Both the position numbers and the translations under genes were made by a program. Below, in pieces: positions 1-10,900 of a DNA stretch of 64,000 nt (position 1 is its first letter; every line of letters begins with the position of its first letter). The notes under the pieces are model-generated. The model was not told where the DNA came from, did not search any database, and saw nothing but the letters and a program-made list of their open reading frames with translations. The DNA is from Nipponacmea schrenckii (taxonomy: Eukaryota; Mollusca; Gastropoda; Lottiidae): the NCBI GenBank assembly GCA_030562195.1, contig JAUJPP010000005.1:38427106-38491105 (forward strand), written 5' to 3'.

Positions 1-1486
1 TACTTAGGATGATGCTCAAACCACTTCAAGAATTTTAATAAGCACTAAAATAAAAGCATTTTAAAAGTAATTTTTTTAAGACTAAAGATAAAGATGACGT
101 CATTGAAGTTGCGCATGTCTTTGACAGGCCTTTGTTTACATCCTCTGGTGAGTAGATCATTATAAATTCCTTATGAAATCACTTCCAAAATGGTTCCAAG
201 AGTTACAGGAATCTTGCTTCTCGGTGAATCTCTCAGATATGGATAAAAAAGGTACACTTATATAGTTGTCAATGAATTTTGGAAGATATTATCTCGATAT
301 TTGGGTTGAAGTAATATGGTTTATTTCGAGTATTTCTTGTAATAAATGAAGTATAAACTAGCAAACAATGCCAGCTGATTCTAACATGAAATTGAAACAG
401 CCATTGTTTTGCTGGGTTGTTTATAACAAAATATATCAGAGTATTTTGAAGAATGGGATTATCAAATGTTATTGTGGCAGAATATTGATCCATTATTTGT
501 GATTCAAACACTACTGGTGGTTATCCCTTTTATTATTATTATTATATGGGTCCATTATTAATATATTGAGGCCAAAACAATTTTAGTCTAACTTGATTAG
601 TCATTAATGACATAAGCAAGTAGAAAATCTAAGATCTCTATTATTGTACCAACCAGACATCAGACATCTGTGGTTTAATATTATTATATTGTTAGTGCCA
701 TTGTAATGTCTTTGACATAAAATGGTTAGTTTGCCAACAGTATAATCTCAACTGAAACTAGAATAGAAATGCAATTAGGGGGAGCATGTGTTCTACACTC
801 TGTGCATGACAACCCATGAGAATGGAGTAGAAAATCTATTTCAAATTAAGGATGTCATTTAGATCAGCTGTGTAGAGTAAAGTCTGTACTCTTATGTGGA
901 GTTTGTATGACATTCTCTCCGTGGTGGCATCTTTTGAATAGTGCAAGTCATTGCTTTGATGTTACTAGCTTACATAGAATTATTATGAAAACCTCTATAC
1001 ATTTAAATAATGAAAGCATATGAATAAAATCATTAATTGGTTTATGGATAGTAGAATTCTGCACAATAGGGAGGGTGTAGGGGTGTGAAGTGACCATTTA
1101 TGTTAAGTGTAGGGTATGCCAAATAAGGGTAAACCTTTTGAAATAAATTCAAGATTTCATATTAAATTTCCTGATGTGTGACAAGTGGTTGATTAAATCA
1201 ATCTCACTGATAATTGATTGATTCCATGTAGGTTAATTAACTCACTGGTTAATATTCAACAGAGCTTCAAGTTAATTAAGTTTGGGTAAGCTTAGAATTA
1301 TTATATATATAAACTGGCAGCTTGATGACAGATTTGTGATTATTTTAAAGTGTGAAATTTTATGTAAGTCTAGAATTAAGGATTTAAGGATGTTGATTTT
1401 TAGATTAGTTCAAGTTGAAACCAAAATAGCATCATTGGTGAAACAGTATGTGGTATACCTGTGGGAAAAGGGTAAAAATATTAACA
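1..1486. other. No gene recognised
   Basis: AT-rich non-coding sequence. Short open frames here have no recognisable domain, no consistent splice context and no similarity to anything else in the window. It could be upstream intergenic DNA or a 5' intron of the Dispatched-like gene, whose first coding exon starts with a splice acceptor at 4974. Confidence 0.5.
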
Positions 1487-1688
1487 AGTTATATAACAAC
1501 AAAATTACACTATTATGAACATACTACATCTCTTGAATTTAAGCAATATTTCAATTCACATGTAGGAATCTTGATCAAGAAATGTATATGTATGATAAGG
1601 ATTCCTGCATGTGAATTGAAACGTTGCTTAAATTAAAGAGAAGTAGTATTCGGTATCCATAATAGTGCAATATTGTTGTTATATAACT
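1487..1688. repeat. Foldback (inverted-repeat) element
   Basis: Arms of about 85 bp (1487-1571 and 1601-1688) are reverse complements with scattered mismatches, separated by a loop of about 30 bp. The outer ends read AGTTATATAACAAC and its complement; the inner ends read CATGTAGGAATC and GATTCCTGCATG. The outer motif recurs alone near 36536, so it is dispersed. No clear target-site duplication was found. It looks like a foldback MITE; a transcribed hairpin is possible but unsupported. Confidence 0.7.
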
Positions 1689-1839
1689 GTCCTACCTACT
1701 TCTAAACGTCATTTAAAGATTATGGTAATAATCAAATTGTATAGAAGCTCAAGAGTGAAGATAATTATTAATATGTAAGCGTATAGTAGATTAAAATGGA
1801 AATAAAGGTGAATACTGAGAAGTAGATTATGTAAATTGT

Positions 1840-2190
1840 TGAAACGTTGTAGAAATTGGCTTGTGAAAGCTATGGAGACTATACTTTTCATGGAATTTGA
1901 ATGAAATTTGGTATGATCATTTGTAATGATGAGATCTTGGACTAGTTCGATATTGATCTGAATTAGTCAAAATGGGTCAAAATTGGCCTGTGAATGCTAT
2001 GGAGACTACAGTTTTCATCTGATTTGAATGAAATTTGGTGTGATCATTAATGTTGTCTAGATCTTGGAAGTTTGATATTGATGATTTTTTTTTATGAACC
2101 ATTTATTAGTTATTGCCCCTGATTTAGTCAAAACGGGTTGAAATTGGCTTGTGAACGCTATAGAGACTACAGTTTTCTTCTGATTTGAAT
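1840..2190 (+). repeat. Decayed tandem repeat, about 130-155 bp period
   Basis: Three diverged units each carry 'aaattggcttgtgaa', 'tatggagactac' and 'ttgaatgaaatttggt'. The wording matches the longer arrays at 12.2-13.3 kb and 16.8-18.8 kb, so this looks like an old relic of the same CGCCCAC-headed family, here without the palindromic head. Confidence 0.55.
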
Positions 2191-2417
2191 GAAATATTCT
2201 GTGTTTATTTTTATTATTGAAATCTTGAACAAGTTCAATATTGCTAATTTTTCAGTGAACTGTATTTGAGTTATAATAACCTGTGTTTATAAACTAATAT
2301 ATTTTAAGGCAATATATTTTTCTAAGCAACCACTTGATGAAATTTTGTGTACAGTCAAACCTGAGAGCAGTGTGTTGATGATGACTATGTAATATATTGA
2401 AACCTTGTATTGTATAG

Positions 2418-2975
2418 TTAAAGGGGCACAATCTTGATTTGTTTCGGACAATCATCCGACAGCCTCAAACACATGAAATCTTTTGCTTAGCTAATCAGAA
2501 ATAGTCTACAGAGCTTACCTTTGAAATTTGAGCGGGTCAGGTCATCTATATAAATAGACTACTGCGCAGGCCCACACTGACAAACAAAAAGAAAGTAAAA
2601 ACATTAAAAGATCGTATGGCAGTACAAGTCCTTCGCTACTACGCTGATTAATCGTTTCAGACCCTGTATGATTTTTTTAAACTAACGTTTGCTGCCTTTT
2701 TACCATAACATTAAGCTAGTTGCAAGTCCACTTCCATTTGGGCATGCGCATACCGTATTTTCAATTGTAGACTTTGTCAACAGGACACACAATTTACAGT
2801 CTGACTAGAGACCAGCTGCGTTCAGCATGGAAAAAAAATAAAAAGGGAAATTTTTTGTTTGAGGTATATTTCAAGGTATTTTGCGATTTTCTTAGAGATT
2901 GAGTATTTCTGAGGACTGTTTGAATGTAACGAAGGCCCAAAACGACCCCTAAAAATCAAGATTGTGCCCCTTTAA
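2418..2975. mobile_element. TTAA-flanked MITE (piggyBac-like)
   Basis: The element spans 2422-2971, about 550 bp. It has terminal inverted repeats AGGGGCACAATCTTGATTT and its complement, with TTAA directly repeated at 2418-2421 and 2972-2975. TTAA target duplication is the hallmark of the piggyBac superfamily. No transposase is encoded, so it is non-autonomous. The interior has a TATA-like stretch (ctatataaatag) near 2550. Confidence 0.8.
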
Positions 2976-3446
2976 AACCTTTGTAATGGCAAAGTTTTTT
3001 TAACCAGGCAGTAAAAACTGGCTTGCTGTAAATGGGTTTATGGCAGTTTAATCAATGTTTTGCTAGTTACACTCTCATGAATTTGAATACATTTTCTTCC
3101 TCTATAAATAGGTATATGAGTATTACAACTTACTCTGGACCTATATATTGCCACCAGGGAGTATCTTACATAAAATATATACATGTTACTTCCTATTTCT
3201 GTTCATATTACACAAGATTCAAGATGGATACCGGTATTTAATTTGATTGAAAGAGGATGTCATATTTGTTATCTGTGATAAAATTTATTACCCATTGCAA
3301 GAAGCTTGTAGCATTAATATTGATATATATTTATTTCAGAATATTTTCTATAAAGTTATATAAAGGTATAAGTAATTATTATTTTATAATTACATATTTT
3401 AATGATAATAACTTCATTCAACATTTATTCAATTATAGAGATATTA

Positions 3447-3590
3447 TAGCTCAGTGATTGAGATGCTTGCTCACCTGTCAAGGTCTAGGATTCAATCCTG
3501 GCAATGGTTGGGATGAACTTTCAGAATTTTCAACAGGGTCTCTCCTTGTCAATGTTGCAGGTGCAGATTGATATTGAAAATGCATAAAGT
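3447..3590 (+). mobile_element. tRNA-derived SINE, partial
   Basis: A tRNA-like head has an A-box-like segment (tagctcagtgattgag) and a B-box-like segment (ggattcaatcc), followed by the 'ggcaatggt..gatgaac' body seen in other copies of the window. It lacks the conserved central block found at 16.6 and 39.5 kb, so it is truncated or a different subfamily. It is not a functional tRNA gene because no acceptor stem or anticodon arm closes. Confidence 0.6.
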
Positions 3591-4410
3591 TATTATCATT
3601 TTTTGCTTATTATTTTGATAACAGAAAGTTTAGTTAAAAGAATCCATCTGTTAATTTTTAAATAAACTAAAACTTTAAAAGTTTGTTATTGTGAGAAACT
3701 ACTGGACAGATTTAAACAAAATAAACATAATATTGTAGAGAAATATGTTGTCTTATTCTGAAAGTTTCTACTAATAATATTGCACCAAGTAGTCTCTACT
3801 TGTGACCTAGGCCAGTGCTTCTATAGAAAAACACCCTTAACCAAGTCAAATATCAAAACTAGATCATACTGATACTGATTAATTAATTAACAATTTTTAA
3901 TTAACCAGTTTGAAAAACAAATTCAGTTTGATCAAGTACTAAGAAGATACATTGATGCGTTTTGGATCAAATAACTTTTGAATACTGCTCCTTTAAAAGA
4001 ATACTGCATCTTACAATGAACATAAGATTTAAAATTTTAAACTTGTCCAATAAAAGGATATGTTCATCAGTAGATATACCTGCTGCCATAAATAACATAA
4101 CACAATCCTTATATAATCTGATAAATCCCAAAATTCTATAGTAATAATTCATAATTTAAATAAAATTGATTCCAGATTTTAAGGGATTCTGTTACTTTAT
4201 GACACCAAGTAAGTTTACTGATGAATATAAACTCATAATGACCATTCTTAACAACTTTAATTTTATGTCCATTCTAAGATGCAGTATAATTTTAAAAGAA
4301 TGACTTAGGTGACACTGTTGTCCTGTAGCAGAGTCTTCAATGTCAAGTTGTTGAAAGTCTTTAAAATTATATTTAACCTTACGCAAATAAGAAGTAAGGT
4401 CAGTCTGACG
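3591..4410. other. No gene recognised
   Basis: AT-rich sequence without recognisable coding potential or a repeat with clear ends. The short minus-strand open frames have no features of real exons. Confidence 0.5.
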
Positions 4411-4413
4411 GTC

Positions 4414-4489
4414 AGGGTTAGGGTTGGGGTTAGGGTTAGGTAGGGTTAGGGTTAGGGTTAGGTAGGGTTAGGGTTAGGTAGGGTTAGGA
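4414..4489 (+). repeat. Interstitial telomere-type repeat (TTAGGG)n
   Basis: About 76 bp of GGGTTA units with periodic shortened units (GGTAGGGTTA) and one TTGGGG variant. TTAGGG is the usual telomere unit in molluscs and many animals. It sits about 0.5 kb upstream of the first coding exon of the Dispatched-like gene. Such internal tracts usually come from break repair or retroposition. Confidence 0.85.
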
Positions 4490-4974
4490 GGTGTTTCATA
4501 AAAAGTAAGCATAATCTGACTTGTGCCTGACACCCACCACAATGAAATGTATATTGATCAAAATAATGAAAACAACCAGGAGCCGAACTTTCAAAAATTA
4601 ACTTAAGATAATTTTAGTCTTCCAGTCTTCTGATTGATCAATCACTAAAATCATCTTAATTAAGTTAAGGTGTATTTTTCAATCAAAACTCTATATTTCT
4701 AAAAATCTTGATTTTATTTAAGTTTATTTAAATTATATAATAATTGATATTATAGACTTCTATTTATTCCTTTAAACACAACTTTTCATTTTGAATTTAG
4801 GTAACGTTCTCAAATAATGAGAGTTGTCAAATTGTTGTCTCTTAATGTGCAGTGAAACTTCTAAATGTCTTACAAGGATAATGTATTTAAATAAAAAACT
4901 GTATGTTAGTTATGGTATGTTTATCAGAACAAAGGTTGGCTGATACCTTGATTGAATTGTTATTGTATTTACAG
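4490..4974. other. Non-coding stretch upstream of first coding exon
   Basis: This stretch contains an imperfect inverted repeat (taacttaagataattttagt near 4600 and its relaxed complement near 4650). It ends in a splice acceptor (ttgtatttacag, AG at 4973-4974). An untranslated exon of the downstream gene must lie further upstream, but I could not place it. Confidence 0.45.
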
Positions 4975-4984
4975 GTTAAGAAAC

Positions 4985-7900
4985 ATGCCGTGTTGGCCGG
5001 GAACAAACAGGAGGAGATATAATGGTTATGATTTATTGTCCACACAAGATGGTGTCGATGTTAATGAGTTACTGGATGATCAGTCTATCATGTCGCCACA
5101 GGTGACAGACAGCGTGGGAGAGGAGGAAAGCACGTGGAGGTGTAGATGTCAAAAACGTTGTAAATATTGTGATATTGTAATATGTGTTCTTGTGTTATGT
5201 GTTATGTCAACTGTCAGCCTGTCTTTGGGTTGGTACAGTTGGTTCGGACTGGAGACTCAACCTGTCATAGATAAGTCAATTGATGCTTTCAGCATTCCAA
5301 ATCATGAGGCGTACAAACGATATGGAGCATTGCAAATGGCTGAAAGTCAAACAAGACACAGACTCAAACGTGATACTTCTTATAATAGTAACCTCAATCA
5401 AATGAACGTGCATAATGAAGATGAATCTAGAAAGAAACGATCTATAAATAGAAGATGTGCTTTACGCGTCCAGACTATTCCTAGATGGAAAATGCATCTT
5501 GTTTATCTGGCGAAAGGCAATGATAGAAATATGTTCACTAAAGAAAGACTGGAGCTGGTACATAAAGTTGAGAAACAAATAATGAATCACCCACAATATG
5601 GACAGTTTTGTTTCAAAGATTTAAGCATGGCTATTTTAGATCCAGCTATTAAAGAAAACAAGGGTTGTGCCCCTTTAAATTCTTTAATGACTTATTTTTT
5701 CCCAACACAAGACAGTAATGGTCAGATCCATTATGATGGGTTGGGATCTCATATTGATGATGTGGACAGTGCATTAAAGTTTGCCATGAATCATGATGAA
5801 TTTTATTATTTTGTGGATGAGAAAATAAACAGGACCTATCCTAAAAGTAGATTGATACGAACAGAAGTGTTGTTTGGTTTCCCGTTACCAGGTTAGTTCA
5901 AAACCAAAATTGTTTTTTCCTTTTTAGATACAGTATATCCTGCTCATACAACCACCTTTATTAAGAGCCCACCTTCAATAAGCGACCACAATAAATTCCC
6001 CCCTACGAGTTTTCTCCCGTAACAAAAATCACGTTCACGCGTCGGTGATATTCAATGAGATTATCGCTAATTGGTAATTAGATAATCTACAGATTAATTT
6101 TATAGCTTGTTGCTGAGTAATATTGAAAGATATCATCGTATTGACAATTATTATATTATTATATTATTGTATTTTAATCTGCTCTATTTATTGTTATTTT
6201 CTTGTTAATTTGATTGGTTTTCCTTGACCAGATAATTTCAAAAACCTGATTTCTTTTCCATTCCAGATTATGAATGTGGTGAATCTAATGAACAAAAAGA
6301 AAAATTTAAAAACTTTGAGATCACTTATATTGATATACTGTCTAAAGCTTCAAATGAGTAAGTGATATATTTATTAATACTACCATCACAGGCTACCCAA
6401 TCAATCTAGCTTGAACTAATACTACTTCTTAGAATGGACTTGAAATCAAACATTTAAAATCACATGTACTTATTTTAATGGATTGCTACTTATCATTATA
6501 TTGGATAATAGAGTGATTCCGTCATAGTTTGACATAAGGTATGTGTACTGATGAAAAAGTTTAAAATTTCAATTTCCAGTCATTCTAAGAGGTAGTATAC
6601 ATTGGAGACCATATTAAGATAAGGACCACTAGGGTTATTTGATGCTTACTACTCCAGAACCAGACTAAAATTGTGGCTAGAATTGTATTACAGAGGTTTG
6701 TCAATGCAGTCAGTTGAAGCTTACAAATACAGAGGACTTGACAAATAGTTTGTAAACACAAATCCACAGTGTCAAACTGCATTCAAGTGATGCTGTCAAG
6801 AACTTGTCATTAAATTGTACCATTTACTATCAAATTTGTATATTTCAGTACCAATTACTGTCAAAATATTTCAGCACTAATTACTATCTAATTTGTATAT
6901 TTCAGTACCAATTACTAACAAATTTGTATATTTCAGTATCAATTACTGTCAAATTTGTATATTTCAGTACCAATTACTGTCAAATTGTATATTTCAGTAC
7001 CAATTACTGTCAAATTTGTATATTTCAGTATCAATTTCTATAAAATTTGTATACTTCACTACCATATACATCAAATTTGTATTATTTGTATATTTCAGTT
7101 TCAATTGATATCAAATTTGTATATTTCAGGCCCAATGACTATCATATTTTTGTTTTTTCAATACCAGTTACTATCAAATTTGTATATTTCAGTATCAATT
7201 ACTATCAAATTTGTGTATTTCAGTAAAGTGCAAGTTTTGTATGGTGGAAATGAACTGTTTGATTATGAAATAGACTCCACATTTTGGGGTGACATTACAA
7301 TGGCAGCTTATTCTCTAGGGTCTATATTTATAATAATGTTTATTTTGACCTCCTTCTCACCCTGGCTTACTGTATGTGGAATCTGGAGTATCCTACTGAG
7401 TTTTCCTGTTGCCTTCTTTTTTTATCGTGTTGTGTTCAAGATTAACGCTCTAGGAATATTAAACGGAGCTGCAGCCTTTGTAATTATTGGCATAGGTAAG
7501 TTTTTTGCAAAGCCAATAGTTGGATCAAGTAGTATTAGCCAATAGCTTTGATCAACCAGTATTTGCCAATAGGTTGGATCAACCAGTATTAATCCAATCT
7601 GTGGGAAAATGGGAACAGTGCTCAATGGTCTGATGACTTTCACAGCGTTTTGACATTTAGACACAGCAACAGACTCCTAAATCTCTTATCTGCAGACAAT
7701 CCTGGTTTATAGATATCTGTGGTTCCTGATATTATCAGATCATCAAACCGGAAATTAGAATGATTCAATAATGGCTTTAACTTCTTCAGAAACTGGCTTG
7801 AGTGCTTATAGGGTTTTTGCCTTTGAATACAATTTACTCCCTTATAGGCTAGACAGGACCATTTGTATTGGACCTAATACTGACCCATGTAAAATAAAGA

Positions 7901-10900
7901 GTCTATGTTTGTCACCATTGGCTGAATGTTAAACAGGACCATGTCTTTGTGTATTGGACCTAATACTAACCCATGTTAAATAAAGAGTTTATATTTTATA
8001 TTGAAGTTTGTCCTTACCACCTCTTTAAAGCAAAATATTAATGTTACATAATAAACACATTATATATTGTAGGTATTTTTTTTCTCTATTTTCCAGGTGT
8101 AGATGATGTGTTTGTATTTATAAATATTTATCACCAATCAAATCATCGTTCAGAATTAATCTCTCGTATATTTTATACTCTTCGTACTGCCGGTGTCGCT
8201 ACTTTTTTTACTTCTTTTACTACTGCAGCAGCCTTTGCCGCTAACATAGCCTCTTCGGTGAGTTGAATAGTATATTATTAACATTATTTGATGGCCATTT
8301 CTTGACCTGGGCTGGTGATTGCTCTTTGATTTAAGTGTTTGGGTCCCAAAACTGTCCCTTATTTCAGAGCTTAATAATAACTTGCCTAATAGTATATCCA
8401 AGTATTTTATGTTTTTATATCTGAACTAGTGTTTGCTCTTTAAAGGGATGCAGCCAGGGATCAAACAAAGGTTATGTGGAGTCATAATGTGCTGGTCTTG
8501 TTTCATTACTTACTATTAGTTTGATAAGTATTTTATATCTGTTGTAGATTCCTGCCGTCTATGAGTTTGGATTATTTATGTCTTTAATTGTATGCTCATG
8601 TTGGATAACTGTATTTATTGTCATGCCACCTACTCTGTATTTATGGCAGAGACTCTTCTCCAGATGTGAACTGCGATGTTACAGAGGGTACGTATTGTAT
8701 ATAGCAATAGAAATATTTAAAATTGTTTATCTGTATGACAGTTTGCTAAGAAAACAGTGGGAATAACTCTAACAAATAACTCAAGCTATCTGTAGTCTAA
8801 TTCTTTAAGACTTATAAAACCCAGATTTTAAGAAATACAGTAAGGAAGCTGAACTAAAAATTGATTTAGTGATTGACCAATCAAATTACCAATGGAATTG
8901 TTAAGTCTTGTTAAGTTTTCTGGACTCTCTAAAAGTTTGCAGTTGACATATTGGTTGCAGAGCATCATTATTTCCTGAAGGATAAGCAACCCTTTATAAC
9001 AGTGATATGTATTTCAAAATACATGGATACATTAAGACAGTTTAAATGAAATTTTAATCCAGAAAATGAATATTGCGCATCAAGTTTTTTGTCTTCATAT
9101 CATTCATTGTATTGTCCCAATGTTCTGAATATTAGACAGGATCATGTCCATGTGTATTGGGCCTAATTCTTACCCATGTAAAATGAAGAGTCTATGTTTG
9201 TCCCAATGTTCTGAATATTAGACATGATCATGTCCATGTGTATTGGGCCTAATTCTTACTCATGTAAAATGAAGAGTCTATGTTTGTCCCAATGGACTGA
9301 ATATTAGACAGGATCATGTCCATGTGTATTGGGCCTAATTCTTACCCATGTAAAATGAAGAGTCTATGTTTGTCCCAATGGACTGAATATTAGACAGGAT
9401 CATGTCCATGTGTATTGGGCCTAATTCTTACCCATGTAAAATGAAGAGTCTATGTTTGTCCCAATGGACTGAATATTAGACAGGATCATGTCCATGTGTA
9501 TTGGGCCTTATTCTGACCCATGTAAAATAAAGAGTCTATGTTTGTCCCAATGGACTGAATATTAGACAGGATCATGTCCATGTGTATTGGGCCTAATTCT
9601 GATCCATGTAAAATGAAGAGTCTATGTTTGTCCCAATGGACTGAATATTAGACAGGATCATGTCCATGTGTATTGGGCCTAATTCTGATCCATGTAAAAT
9701 GAAGAGTCTATGTTTTTCCCAATGGACTGAATATTAGACAGGATCATGTCCATGTGTATTGGGCCTTATTCTGACCCATGTAAAATGAAGAGTCTATGTT
9801 TTTCCCAATGGGCTGAAATTAGACAGGATCATGTCCATGTGTATTGGGCCTAATTCTTACCCATGTAAAATGAAGAGTCTATGTTTGTCCCAATGGACTG
9901 AATATTAGACAGGATCATGTCCATGTGTATTGGGCCTTATTCTGACCCATGTAACATAAAGAGTCTATGTTTTTCCCCATGGGCTGAATATTAGACGAAT
10001 CATGTTCTTGTGTATTGGACCTCATTTGGACCCATATAAAATAAGTTTATTATTATTAGCTACAAATAGGCATTATAACAAATTATAAACAATTATATAT
10101 ATAATGACTATATTATGCAGTATAATTTATGGTTTCTTGTCATTACAGATGTAAAGGGAAAACAACAGACTGTGAGAGTGATGGTAGTACCAGTACCCAT
10201 AGCTCTAGTATCTCAGCCTCTGGTAGTATTGATGTACCCATGTTACAAATAGATGATGATCCTACAGGTAAAAAACCAAGTGAATATGGTTGGGGGCTAG
10301 CATAGGTTACTGGTGGAAGGAGGAGGGAAAAATACTGTTTTCCGAAGGAAATTAGCCTGTTGAAAATATATTGCCCTATTTTTTTCCTATTGCCATATCT
10401 TTCAAGTTAATAGAATTGTCCTAGTGCCATATCTATCAAATTTATAGAATTATCCTATTGCTTTGTCTCACAAGTTAAAAGAATTGTCCTATTGCCATAT
10501 CGTTCAAGTTTATAGAATTGTCCTATTGCCATATCTCTCAAGTAAATAGAATTGTCCAATTGCCATATCTTACAAGTTAAGGATTGTCCTATTGCCATAT
10601 CTTTCAAGTTAATAGAATTGTCCTATTGCCATATTTTTCAAATTTATAGAATTGTCCTATTGTTATATCTCACAAGTTAATAGAATTGTCCTATTGTCGT
10701 ATCTTTCAAGTTAACAGAATTGTCCTATTGCCATATCTTTCAAGTAAATAGAATTATCTTATTGCCATATCTTTCAAGTTAATAGCATTGTCCTATTGCC
10801 ATACCTTTCAAGATAACAGAATTGTCCTATTGCCATATCTTTCAAGTTAATAGAATTGTCCTATTGCCATTTTTTTCAAGTTAATATAGTTGACCTATTG

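Noticed and set aside
3447..3520. Possible tRNA gene
   Set aside because: Box A/B-like motifs are present but no cloverleaf closes; the body continues as a SINE.
5665..5679. 15-base match between DISP3 exon 1 and the TTAA MITE end
   Set aside because: The encoded peptide (CAPLNSLMTYFF) is in a conserved DISP3 stretch, so a chance match is more likely than transposon capture.
6955..7223. Open frame through the 31-bp array continuing into DISP3 exon 3
   Set aside because: The array is intronic: exon 2 joins at 7224 in phase, and the repeat peptide (FVYFSTNYCQI-like) has no counterpart in DISP3.
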